Assembly: GCA_903907925.1 (NCBI GenBank)
Contig: CAIVQB010000094.1
Span: forward strand, 1 to 50,169
DNA from: an uncultured Verrucomicrobiota bacterium
Lineage (GTDB): Bacteria > Verrucomicrobiota > Verrucomicrobiia > Limisphaerales > UBA9464
Reading direction: 5' to 3'
DNA length: 50,169 nucleotides
Below are positions 33,801 to 41,082 of the stretch, piece by piece (positions within the stretch are counted from its first letter, which is position 1; the number at the start of each line of letters is the position of its first letter). The notes below the pieces were generated by a model. The model was not told the DNA's origin, did no database searches, and saw only the letters and a list, made by a program, of their open reading frames with translations. Made by a program: the position numbers and the translations under genes.

Positions 33801-36782
33801 CGATTGACGCCGAACTTCTGGATCCATGGCGCGTTGGTGAATGATCGCGAGTTGTTCGTGGACCAGAAGGAATTGGTGGTGCCGCCGATTCGGAATCTCG
33901 TTTCCGTGGACCTGAAGCCGGACCACGTCGAATCGGGTCCACACGGCGAAGGGACATTCACGGTCACCACACGGGATTCAGACGGGCATCCCGTAAGTGC
34001 GGAGGTGGCGTTGTCGGTTTTGGACGAGAGTGTCCTGCAGATTCAATCCGAGTTTGCGGCAGATCCGCGGACGTTTTTCCTCGGTGACCGGCATGGTCAA
34101 CGCCTGCACCTGGCGAGTTCCTTCGAGCAGCGCCGGTTTATCCGGTTGATCCGAACGAAGACCGGCGCGGTGGTGGATGACCGGGTTCGCGAGGATGAGA
34201 TGGCCGTGGCCTCCGATTCCACGGTGGACGCGTCCAACGGGATTGTCCGAATTGCCGGCTTCGGCGGCGGTGGTTTTCGCAGGGCGGGGTCGATGAACGC
34301 GCCGGCTCCCGTGGCTCTGGGACTGGCTACAGGTTCAATGGGTCGAAGTGCGGGAATGGCCCGCTTTGGGCTCATGCGATCCAAAACGCCCGAGCAGATG
34401 ACAACAGCGATGTTCAAGAGCGCCGCAATGGATGTGCTGGCGGGTGGAGCCGGGGAGGGTGGCGCAATTGTGGTTCGATCGGATTTTCGGTCCACCGCCT
34501 TCTGGCAGCCGGACATCCGCACTGGTTCGGACGGCACGGCGCGGGTGGTGATGCAGTATCCGGAGACCTTGACCCGCTGGCAGGCGACGGCGCGGGCGGT
34601 GACCACGGGCAACGGTTTCGGACAGGCGCGTACGACAACCCGCACCGTGCAGCCGCTGGTTGCGCGTTTGGAATTGCCGCGCTTTTTGGTGGTGGGCGAT
34701 TCCGCGGTGGTGTCGGCGGTGATTCACAATCAATCGCCGCAAGCCCTTTCCACGCGGGTCAGGCTCACTGCCACGGGTGTGGTGTTGACCGCCGGCGTGG
34801 TGACCGTTGAACTAGCAGTTGGGGCGGAGAAGCGGATCAATTGGACCGTCGGTGCCACTACCGTCACCAACGCGGTCCTCCGGTTGGTGGCCGATGCCGG
34901 GACGTTATCGGACGGTGTGGAACGATCGATGCCCGTCTTCGCGCACGGGTTGCAGAAGGAATTGACCCGTTCTGGAAAAGCGATGGCTGGCGACGTGACG
35001 GTGCGGATCAATCTACCCGCGCGGGCACCGGGATCGACCCGGATGGAAGTGCGGGTGACGCCGAGTCTGGCGCTCACGATGTTGGATGCCCTGCCGTATC
35101 TGGCCGATTATCCGTACGGCTGCACCGAGCAAACGATGAGCCGGTTCCTGCCGGCGGTGGTGGTGCGGCAAACGTTGCGGACGACCGGACTCGATCCGGA
35201 GACAGCATTGAGCCGGGTGTTCGGAGGAATCTCCACCAACGCCGCAGGTGCGGTGAGTCCGGCTCTGGGATCGAAGAAGGATTTGACCCGGCTCGGGGAA
35301 ATGACCGATGCCGGTTTGAAGCGGCTCGCCGATTATCAACATGGCGATGGCAGTTGGGGTTGGTGGAAGGAAGGGGACAGCGATGCCTGGATGACGGCGT
35401 ATGTCGTGTGGGGATTGAAGCGCGCAAAACGGGCCGGTGTGGACGGCGTGGAAGCCGATCGGATCCGGCACGGGGAAGACTGGCTGGCCGAACATTTGGT
35501 GGAAGCCGACGGGGATGCAGCGCTTCAAACCTGGATGATGCAGGCCCTCGTGGAGTCTGCGTCGGCGAAGGGTGTTGATTCCCTGCGCCGGCTGCCCGCT
35601 TTGGACAAGGCCGTGGATCGGGTCTGGCGTCAGCGCGACGAACTCTCCGCCTACAGCCGGGCTCTGTTCCTGATGGTGCTGCACCGGCTCGGGGACGAGA
35701 GTCGGGTGGCGCAGTTGGTCAACACTGTGCAGAACGGAGTGGTCCGGGACGATCTTCCGGACGCCTCGGTCCTGATCGGTGCCGCTGGGAACGGTGCGCC
35801 GCCGACGGTGCATTGGGGTCGCGAAACCGGATGGTTCCGCTGGCAGGAAGGTGGCGTCGAAACCACCGCCGCCGTGGTGCGCGCGCTGTTGCAGGTGGAT
35901 CCCAAAAACGCGTTGATCGAGCCTGCGGTGAACTGGCTGTTGAAGAATCGGCGTGGAGCCCAGTGGAACAACACCCGCGACACCGCTCTGGTGATGCTGG
36001 CGCTGAACGACTACCTGGAGGTCAGTGGTGAATTGAACGCCGATCTGGATTTCGAAGTGATTGTGAACGGCCACGCCGCGGGCAGGCATCAGGTGAATCG
36101 CGGCAACCTTCTCAACGCGCCGACGTTGATTCCGGTGGACCCGGCGTGGGTTTCGGATGCCAACGAAGTGCGCATCGTTCGTCATGGTGGCACCGGGCCG
36201 CTCTATTTCGCCGTTTCCACCGGGTTCTTCTCCGCGGAAGAACCGGTCTCGCCGGCCGGAAACGAAGTGTTCGTTCGCCGCGATTATTTCCGGCTGATCC
36301 CGGTGCCCACGTTGCTCAAGGGCATTGAAGAAAAGCGCGAATCGCTGGGGGATGGCGCGAAGATTGAATCCGGTGAGCGGATTGAAACCGTGGTTACGCT
36401 CGAGTCGAAGAATGATCTGGAATACCTGTTGCTCGAAGACTTGAAGCCGGCGGGATTCGAGGCCGAGGAACAACGCAGTGGCGGGTGGATTTCCATCCAC
36501 GAATTGGTGCGGTCGCGAGTGACCGGTCCGTCATCGGGATCAGCGGGCGAACGGGGAGAACGCACCGGCCGTTCGACGGTGGGGCATCCCGAATGGCGGG
36601 ATCGATCAGCGGCGGTGTTCATCAGCCGACTGCCGCAGGGACTGTGGGAGTTGCGCTATCGATTCCGGGCCACCACACCCGGACGTTACCACGCACTCCC
36701 CCTTGCGGCGGGGGCGTTATACGTGCCGGAAATTCGCGGTAATTCGGCAGAGATCCGAACCGAGGTGACCGAGCGTCCGTAG
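30807..36782 (+). CDS. Bacterial alpha-2-macroglobulin family protein with thioester
   Basis: 1991 residues with a signal peptide (MKSWFSVGSFLVALSVVLRL) and no lipobox cysteine, so it is secreted or periplasmic and not a lipoprotein. Residues ~30-310 look helical; then come macroglobulin-type beta domains, including FTDRPAYRPGEGVHWKLTAR and LFRLEEYKLPEFEVKIE. A Gly/Ala/Met-rich bait-like stretch lies at ~1112-1222, followed by RSDFRSTAFWQPDIRTGSDG. The thioester motif YGCTEQTMSRFLPA has Cys1439 and Gln1442; a helical toroid domain follows (DAWMTAYVVWGLKRA). The family traps proteases by covalent capture after bait cleavage. It is usually paired with PbpC; no pbpC is here, and it is longer than E. 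coli YfhM (about 1650). Confidence 0.92.
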   Translation: MKSWFSVGSFLVALSVVLRLTAAESPRPWDDAERSHVQGAYSLAGAAYARIPTNGLPIADRRWIAFRIADDAWRAAVSGPDAEAVNTALRSLDALAPQDAVVADQDTVWAEVQESIGDLHTRRGDSREWVGSRYTRALDWWAGRSDLETARARYLAVVWKWHSPPHFGRGFQGYSGDIPLRILDNAVAIARSPKDVARAHRMRALAVLATGDADRQLSQVEEDFKASLASGRSTDDYDETLIRYAEWLASSGRIRLLPDGHWVREPDFVRALEFYRRFLAEFKKGESRHWEQARTQVNEITQVSLSLSVPGVFLPGSEIQITAGWRNTDSIRFSIVPVDLTQDLRFDDPRANLNGWQRFLKVDGRKPLREWTLATSAAGDHLPAERLLTLTNRLPAGAYLVEARAGSETTREVVLVSDATLVLKSIGRKTLAWMVDASTGRPLPGTTIRQWIHTYPNGNQPGRWDVRDRMADSDGVAVLESDAGAGVEQWVAAHTGVRQAFALTWLDTSATAAEVWKIHAFTDRPAYRPGEGVHWKLTARRRAEGEWTTPAGRTLWFEITDPRGSRFTNGSVQLNAFGSASGSFIPSSTVPLGEYRAVFRESDERGQVLGSATLFRLEEYKLPEFEVKIEVPEEDIVGGGRRRKMYRPGERMEVAVQADYYFGGPVADAQVEVLIRQSPFHWEIPQEHEHPWLQTAEAGSGGGFGINRGRRWMGPGAPSVEVKRETVKTDSRGRATVSVETDAAQGDVAIEIEARVVDASRREVTGTGTVRATREGYAVELRPAVRLPRPGDTVRIAVRSIDPNGQPVKTTGRIRVTRDTWWEVWLDSLGNEIEGRALKAARENSPVWPPRPGPGMKEWRLKSSGYRSEDIRTVEVALDAAGRGEWTFQPDREGFYRLSWDSPDRPDPRIPNWTPRVRAEAMVWVSTRTSSDLSYRQGGLELIVDKDSVNPGGVLPVLVVGPQPDRWVLLSVATDQLESYRLVHLSGTTARVEIPITERLTPNFWIHGALVNDRELFVDQKELVVPPIRNLVSVDLKPDHVESGPHGEGTFTVTTRDSDGHPVSAEVALSVLDESVLQIQSEFAADPRTFFLGDRHGQRLHLASSFEQRRFIRLIRTKTGAVVDDRVREDEMAVASDSTVDASNGIVRIAGFGGGGFRRAGSMNAPAPVALGLATGSMGRSAGMARFGLMRSKTPEQMTTAMFKSAAMDVLAGGAGEGGAIVVRSDFRSTAFWQPDIRTGSDGTARVVMQYPETLTRWQATARAVTTGNGFGQARTTTRTVQPLVARLELPRFLVVGDSAVVSAVIHNQSPQALSTRVRLTATGVVLTAGVVTVELAVGAEKRINWTVGATTVTNAVLRLVADAGTLSDGVERSMPVFAHGLQKELTRSGKAMAGDVTVRINLPARAPGSTRMEVRVTPSLALTMLDALPYLADYPYGCTEQTMSRFLPAVVVRQTLRTTGLDPETALSRVFGGISTNAAGAVSPALGSKKDLTRLGEMTDAGLKRLADYQHGDGSWGWWKEGDSDAWMTAYVVWGLKRAKRAGVDGVEADRIRHGEDWLAEHLVEADGDAALQTWMMQALVESASAKGVDSLRRLPALDKAVDRVWRQRDELSAYSRALFLMVLHRLGDESRVAQLVNTVQNGVVRDDLPDASVLIGAAGNGAPPTVHWGRETGWFRWQEGGVETTAAVVRALLQVDPKNALIEPAVNWLLKNRRGAQWNNTRDTALVMLALNDYLEVSGELNADLDFEVIVNGHAAGRHQVNRGNLLNAPTLIPVDPAWVSDANEVRIVRHGGTGPLYFAVSTGFFSAEEPVSPAGNEVFVRRDYFRLIPVPTLLKGIEEKRESLGDGAKIESGERIETVVTLESKNDLEYLLLEDLKPAGFEAEEQRSGGWISIHELVRSRVTGPSSGSAGERGERTGRSTVGHPEWRDRSAAVFISRLPQGLWELRYRFRATTPGRYHALPLAAGALYVPEIRGNSAEIRTEVTERP

Positions 36783-36912
36783 GTAGAGGTCAGGGGGCGG
36801 GGCTGAGAGAAGAGAGGTCGGAGGTTGGGATGTGGTTTGGACGACAGACTTCGGTTTGGAGCCTTTCGGAGCGCTTGACGGCAGGAACGCCGTGGGCGAC
36901 GAGTTGTTGCGG

Positions 36913-37113
36913 ATGAAACTCACTTGGAAGGATCACGAAGAGATCGCCTGGGCCTTGATCGACGCGTTCCCGGATCAGGATCCGTTGCGCCTCTCGTTTC
37001 CAAAGCTTCACCAAATGGTGTGCGCTCTTGAAGGCTTCGCCGACAAGCCGGAGGCGTCGAACGAGAAGATCCTCGAGAACATCCAGATGGCCTGGTACGA
37101 GGAGCGGAAATAG
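36913..37113 (+). CDS. iscX: Iron-sulphur cluster assembly protein IscX
   Basis: 66 residues from ATG 36913, the size of IscX/YfhJ. The sequence MKLTWKDHEEIAWALIDAFP, then DQDPLRLSFPKLHQMVCALE, and EASNEKILENIQMAW follows E. coli IscX closely. IscX binds IscS and modulates cluster assembly, and may act as an iron-dependent adaptor. The frame is open 27 codons upstream, but those codons do not resemble the family. It stands alone here: no iscS, iscU, hscA or fdx is adjacent. Confidence 0.9.
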   Translation: MKLTWKDHEEIAWALIDAFPDQDPLRLSFPKLHQMVCALEGFADKPEASNEKILENIQMAWYEERK

Positions 37114-37303
37114 CGTCGGAAGGGAAGGGATCGTCCACGTTGGGACTGGCTGCGGGACAGGGAGGTGGATCGGCAGGCGTTAAAAATCCCCGGTTGACGC
37201 CGCCGCTTGATTTGTGCCGTATTCTTGCCCGTCCGTTAAGAACGGCAGTGTCGGTGTCACAAAGACGGCTTGAGTGGCAGTTGGAACAACCCACGCAACC
37301 AGT

Positions 37304-37321
37304 AACCTGCAGGTGCAGGTT
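37304..37321. promoter_or_regulatory. Perfect 8-bp inverted repeat in the leader of the RRM gene
   Basis: AACCTGCA-GG-TGCAGGTT, ending 32 bases before the ATG at 37354. Could be an operator or an RNA hairpin near the ribosome site. A smaller inverted repeat, CCGTT/AACGG, lies upstream near 37233-37245. TTGACG (37195) and TATTCT (37221) are present but 20 bases apart, so no promoter is called. Confidence 0.5.
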
Positions 37322-37353
37322 CCCTCCACGGCGTTTGGCGCGGTCAGTCAGCT

Positions 37354-37836
37354 ATGGACAATAACTCGAGGCTCTTCGTGGGCAATCTGTCGTATCAGAC
37401 CCTGGATCGCGACATTCAGGACCATTTCAGCGCTGCTGGAGTGGTGACGAGCGTGAATCTCATGCTCGACAAGTTCACCGGCAAATCCCGTGGGTTTGCC
37501 TTCGTTGAATTCAGTACGCCCGACGAGGCGCAGAAAGCGGTGGATCTGTTCCACGGCAAAGACCTCGGCGGCCGCGCCTTGACCGTCAACATTGCCCGTC
37601 CCCGCGAAGAACGCGCCCCCGGTGGCGGTGGCGGCGGTGGCTATCGTGGGGGTGGAGATCGCGGCGGCGGAGGTGGTGGCGGCGGTGGCGGCGGCGGCTA
37701 CCGTGGGGGTGGCGGCGGCGGCGGAGGCGGAGGGGGTGGTGGCTGGCGCGGCGATCGTGGGGGTGGCGGAGGCGGTGGAGATCGCGGCGGTGGCGGCGGT
37801 GGCTGGCGCGGTGACCGCGGCGGCGATCGTTACTGA
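37354..37836 (+). CDS. RNA-binding protein: RRM domain plus glycine-rich tail
   Basis: 160 residues. One RRM (about 5-82) with RNP2 LFVGNL and RNP1 RGFAFVEF, then a ~75-residue tail made almost wholly of glycine with interspersed YRGG, DRGG and WRGD. This is the plan of bacterial cold-inducible RRM proteins (Rbp type) and of plant GRPs. Family knowledge suggests single-stranded RNA binding and an RNA-chaperone role. It has a 240-bp leader with an inverted repeat and its own terminator, so it is monocistronic. The low-complexity tail may drive phase separation; that is inference. Confidence 0.93.
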   Translation: MDNNSRLFVGNLSYQTLDRDIQDHFSAAGVVTSVNLMLDKFTGKSRGFAFVEFSTPDEAQKAVDLFHGKDLGGRALTVNIARPREERAPGGGGGGGYRGGGDRGGGGGGGGGGGGYRGGGGGGGGGGGGGWRGDRGGGGGGGDRGGGGGGWRGDRGGDRY

Positions 37837-37879
37837 ACGCACCGCGCCCGAATCGGGTCGCAGTGATAGAATTTCAAAG

Positions 37880-37913
37880 AGGGCTGATGCCACAATGGCG
37901 TCGGCCCTTTTTT
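37880..37913 (+). terminator. Rho-independent terminator after the RRM gene
   Basis: AGGGCTGATGCC (37880-37891) pairs with GGCGTCGGCCCT (37897-37908), two G-T pairs, loop ACAAT, tail TTTTTT. Confidence 0.9.
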
Positions 37914-38256
37914 GTTCCGGCGATGGCCTCCCGGAGCGGCTACGGGTGCTGTAGTCGGCACGACGTGTGAGCGGGCGCATCTCGACACTGTCCCCCTATG
38001 GAAGCTCCTTGGAACAACGTTGGGCATGCATCCGACCCACGGCGGCCGATCCACCGCGTACTCAAACGAATAGGGGGCTCGGGTGGAACCCAGCCCTCCA
38101 CCTTGGGCGTACGCTGACCGCGTCAACGTGGGACTCCAAACCTCCGGCCCGCGGCGTTGGGGGCAGCGTTAAGATATGCCCGGCAATGAGGTGTTTGATC
38201 CAAACCGTTTGACTCGGGTGGGGGCCGTCTCTAGCGTGTTGGGACAAATCTTTCCT
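37914..38256. other. Non-coding stretch before the Pro/Ala-rich gene
   Basis: About 340 bp, GC-rich, with no recognised gene, RNA or terminator. The frame of the next gene stays open for 27 codons upstream of its likely start, without features. Confidence 0.5.
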
Positions 38257-38607
38257 ATGTCCGAGCCCAATACTCCCGTTCCACCCGCGGCAGCTCCGGC
38301 CCCCGAAGCCCCCAAGATCCCGGATTCGGCCCAAAAGAAGCAAACCGTTCGGATCACCCTGCCGCCCAAGCCGGCCGGTGGTCCTTCGATCAAAATTCCC
38401 GCCCCGGCCGCCGCCGCCGCGCCTGCTGCTGCTCCGGCCGCCGCAAAAGCCGCCCCGGCTCCTGCCGCTGCGCCCGCTCCTGCCCGTCCGGCTCCGGCTC
38501 CCGCGCGTGCCGCCGCTGTCAGTGGCATTGACGTCGGCCTCGCCTTCGCCGGTTTGGCGGTCGGCATCGCCGTCGCTGTCGTGATTTTCCTCCAGGCTCC
38601 GAAGTAA
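38257..38607 (+). CDS. Small Pro/Ala-rich tail-anchored membrane protein
   Basis: 116 residues from ATG 38257 (MSEPNTPVPPAAAPAPEAP). A short conserved-looking stretch KKQTVRITLPPKPAGGPSIK (near residues 28-47) is followed by ~40 residues of Ala-Pro repeats and a single membrane helix at the very end (LAFAGLAVGIAVAVVIFL, then QAPK). The body is thus probably cytosolic and tethered. No family recognised. It lies 7 bp before trxA and probably shares its transcript. It has the same overall plan as the two small genes at 21509-22651. Confidence 0.7.
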   Translation: MSEPNTPVPPAAAPAPEAPKIPDSAQKKQTVRITLPPKPAGGPSIKIPAPAAAAAPAAAPAAAKAAPAPAAAPAPARPAPAPARAAAVSGIDVGLAFAGLAVGIAVAVVIFLQAPK

Positions 38608-38614
38608 TCTGTCC

Positions 38615-38950
38615 ATGGCTTCCGAATCCATTTCCACCATCACGGGACAGAACTTCGACGAAAAGGTCCTCCAATCGAAGGTGCCGGTCCTGGTCGATTT
38701 TTGGGCTGAATGGTGTGGCCCCTGTCGCATGATCGCGCCCCTGCTGAATGAGTTGGCGACCGAATACGACGGTCGCGCCGCCATCGGCAAAATCAACGTC
38801 GACACCGATCAGGACCTCGCGGTCCGCTTCGGCATCAGCGGCATTCCGGCCTTGTTGTTCTTCAAGAATGGCCAGGTGGTCGGTCAGGTGGTCGGCCTCC
38901 GATCCAAGAAGGATCTCAAGGCCGCCATGGATTCGGCGATCGCAGCCTGA
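38615..38950 (+). CDS. trxA: Thioredoxin
   Basis: 111 residues, single-domain thioredoxin of the cytosol, a disulphide reductase for ribonucleotide reductase, peroxiredoxins and others. The active site WCGPCR is at residues 33-38 (Cys34, Cys37), preceded by VLVDFWAE and followed by the cis-proline loop SGIPALLFFKNG. Length and motifs are standard for Trx1. The gene is coupled to the tail-anchored gene upstream and followed by a terminator. Confidence 0.96.
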   Translation: MASESISTITGQNFDEKVLQSKVPVLVDFWAEWCGPCRMIAPLLNELATEYDGRAAIGKINVDTDQDLAVRFGISGIPALLFFKNGQVVGQVVGLRSKKDLKAAMDSAIAA

Positions 38951-39022
38951 CCTTTGTCCAAGGTCTCAAGTTCAAAGTTCAAAGTCCCAGAACCGAGACC
39001 CCAGACGCTATTTCTTAAACGC

Positions 39023-39055
39023 CGCCCGGATTCGCATCCGGGCGTTTTCGTTTTG
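39023..39055 (+). terminator. Rho-independent terminator after trxA
   Basis: Perfect 9-bp stem CGCCCGGAT/ATCCGGGCG (39023-39031/39036-39044), loop TCGC, tail TTTTCGTTTTG. It may also act for pyrB from the other strand, whose side has a weaker T-rich flank. Confidence 0.93.
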
Positions 39056-39090
39056 TTGGGAGGTGACCGCAGTGGCGGTTAGAGGGTCGC

Positions 39091-40077
39091 TTACTTTGCG
39101 TCCGCGACGCGGCCGCCGTTGACCAGGAAGAGCACCGCCATGCGCACGGCGAGTCCGTTGGTGACCTGCTCCAGAATCACTGACTGGTTTCCATCGGCGA
39201 TGTCGCCCTCGATTTCCACCCCGCGGTTGATCGGCCCGGGATGCATGATCAAGGCGTCCGGTTTAACCCATTTCATCCGGGCCTGGTTGAGTCCGAACAA
39301 GGCCGTGTATTCGCCGAGGCTGGGAAACAGGGTGACCCGCTGGCGTTCGTGCTGGACGCGGAGCAGATTGACCACATCGGCGTCGCGCAACGCTTCTTCG
39401 AGATTCCAGGTGACCCGGCAACCGAAGCGTTCGAACACCCGCGGCACCAAGGTGGGCGGTCCGCAAAGCGTGACGTGGGCTCCCAGTTTGAGGAGTGCCC
39501 AGATGTTGGAGCGGGCGACCCGGCTGAACAGGATGTCGCCGAGAATTGTGACCTTGAGCCCTTCGATGCGTCCCTTGTGTTCGCGGATGGTGAACGCATC
39601 CAACAGGCCCTGTGTGGGATGTTCGTGCGCGCCATCACCGGCGTTGATGATGTGGGAACGGGCGAATCGCGCGAGATAGTGCGGCGCGCCGCTGGCGCCG
39701 TGCCGGAGAATGATGACGTCGGCGTTCAGTGCCTCCAAGTTGCGCACGGTGTCCCGCAGCGTTTCGCCCTTTTTCAACGAGCTGGCCTCGGCCGAAAAAT
39801 TGATCACGTCGGCGCTCAATCGCAGCGCGGCCAGCTCGAAGCTGATGCGGGTGCGGGTGCTCGGTTCGACGAAGAGGTTGATCACCGTCTTGCCCCGCAG
39901 CGGCGGCACTCGTTTGATCGAACGCTCGTTGATGGCCTTGAACGATCTCGCGGTGTCGAGAATCAGGGTCAGGTCTTCGGGCGCGAGCGACTGGAGGTCG
40001 AGCAGATGCTGACGGCTCCAGGGTGTCACGGAGGCAGGCGTCTGACCCGTGGGAGTGGCGGTGGCGTTCGAATTCAT
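39091..40077 (-). CDS. pyrB: Aspartate carbamoyltransferase, catalytic chain
   Basis: Condenses carbamoyl phosphate with aspartate, the committed step of pyrimidine synthesis, in the cytosol. The carbamoyl-phosphate motif [51 protein letters not shown] and [12 protein letters not shown] are all present. 328 residues, with a ~25-residue N-terminal lead. Its start overlaps the end of pyrR by four bases (40074-40077). pyrC, which commonly follows, is absent; trxA is on the other strand. Confidence 0.96.
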   Translation of the reverse strand: MNSNATATPTGQTPASVTPWSRQHLLDLQSLAPEDLTLILDTARSFKAINERSIKRVPPLRGKTVINLFVEPSTRTRISFELAALRLSADVINFSAEASSLKKGETLRDTVRNLEALNADVIILRHGASGAPHYLARFARSHIINAGDGAHEHPTQGLLDAFTIREHKGRIEGLKVTILGDILFSRVARSNIWALLKLGAHVTLCGPPTLVPRVFERFGCRVTWNLEEALRDADVVNLLRVQHERQRVTLFPSLGEYTALFGLNQARMKWVKPDALIMHPGPINRGVEIEGDIADGNQSVILEQVTNGLAVRMAVLFLVNGGRVADAK

Positions 40078-40604
40078 CCCGGTTCCTCCAGCGTTACGGT
40101 GTCCGTCCCTCCATCCTCGGTGAGCCGGACATTGATCCGCTGGTGGATGGAGGTGGGGATGTTTTTTCCGACGTAATCGGCGCGGATGGGCAGTTCCCGG
40201 TGACCGCGGTCGATCAGCACGGCCAGTTGAACCCGCAGCGGCCGGCCCAAATCGTGGAGGGCATCGAGCGCGGCGCGAATCGTCCGGCCGTGGAAAAGGA
40301 CGTCATCCACCAACACCACCGTCTTGCCAGTGATGTCCCCGGGCAATGCTGTCGGGCGCAGTTCGGGCAGGGAACGCCAGTCGAGATCGTCCCGGTGCAT
40401 GGTGACGTCGATGCAGCCCACGCCGATGGGGTGGCCAACCATCCCGGCGAGCAGTGGGCCGAGGCGTTCGGCGAGGGTGACGCCCCGTCGTTGAATGCCG
40501 ACCAGGACAAGATCGGTGCAAGTCCCGTTGCGTTCCGCGATTTCGTGGGCCAGCCGGGTCAGCGTGCGGCCGAGAGTGGCCGGATCAAGGATGACACCGG
40601 TCAT
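40074..40604 (-). CDS. pyrR: Bifunctional pyrimidine regulator / uracil phosphoribosyltransferase
   Basis: 176 residues with the phosphoribosyltransferase PRPP loop [20 protein letters not shown] (near 100-120) and [14 protein letters not shown]. PyrR binds UMP/UTP and, in many bacteria, an attenuator RNA in the pyr leader. Located directly before pyrB with an ATGA overlap, it fits that role. The ~110 bp upstream are too short on inspection to prove an attenuator, and I could not identify the anti-terminator fold. Confidence 0.93.
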   Translation of the reverse strand: MTGVILDPATLGRTLTRLAHEIAERNGTCTDLVLVGIQRRGVTLAERLGPLLAGMVGHPIGVGCIDVTMHRDDLDWRSLPELRPTALPGDITGKTVVLVDDVLFHGRTIRAALDALHDLGRPLRVQLAVLIDRGHRELPIRADYVGKNIPTSIHQRINVRLTEDGGTDTVTLEEPG

Positions 40605-40715
40605 GGCCGCCTCCCGCTGCGGGTGTTCGCGGCGTGCGGTGGGGAAAAGGACGGGAAACTCACTGCGCCTTCGCCGGCTCGCAGGCCGGAATTAAAGGGG
40701 CCGGAAAACGGAGGA

Positions 40716-40940
40716 TCAATTCATCCCCGGCGACGGGTGCCGCGCACGACGCCAGCCGGCCCGGTGATGGGTGATCCAGTCCACCAGGGCTTTTTCGAAT
40801 CCGATGTCATGGCCCACCTTCTCGGACTCGATCCATTTGTGCTTCAGGATCTCGTCCTTCTCGGCCTGGAACTCCCGGTAAAGGGTGGTGTTCTGTAGAA
40901 GGGCGCGGGCTTCGCGGCTGGTTTCGGTTTCAGTGCCCAT
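40716..40940 (-). CDS. Small conserved-looking protein of unknown function
   Basis: 74 residues from ATG 40940 (MGTETETSREARALLQNTTL); a GTG at 40958 would add six. The core YREFQAEKDEILKHKWIESE, then KVGHDIGFEKALVDWITHHR, is a charged helical segment and looks constrained, not random. No membrane segment or cysteine pair. It precedes pyrR on the same strand by 111 bp. I do not recognise a named family. Confidence 0.6.
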   Translation of the reverse strand: MGTETETSREARALLQNTTLYREFQAEKDEILKHKWIESEKVGHDIGFEKALVDWITHHRAGWRRARHPSPGMN

Positions 40941-41082
40941 GGGACGGCAATCGGTCACGCGTTGCCCGACCGTAACGTCACGGGTCCGCCTGTAAACGGA
41001 TTTTTATCCACATGAAACACCCGGCATTGCGCGAAGCGGTCGGGCTGCCGAAAGTACGGATCTGAAGACACTCGTTTTACAG

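Noticed and set aside
37195-37226. TTGACG...TATTCT promoter for the RRM gene
   Set aside because: The spacing is 20 bases, outside the normal range, and no other element supports it.
37592-37954. Ala/Val-rich ORF overlapping the glycine-rich tail
   Set aside because: Frame-shifted reading of GGC/GGT repeats; the RRM frame explains the sequence.
40605-40715. PyrR-binding attenuator before pyrR
   Set aside because: No terminator with T-tract or anti-terminator could be identified in this short gap by eye.
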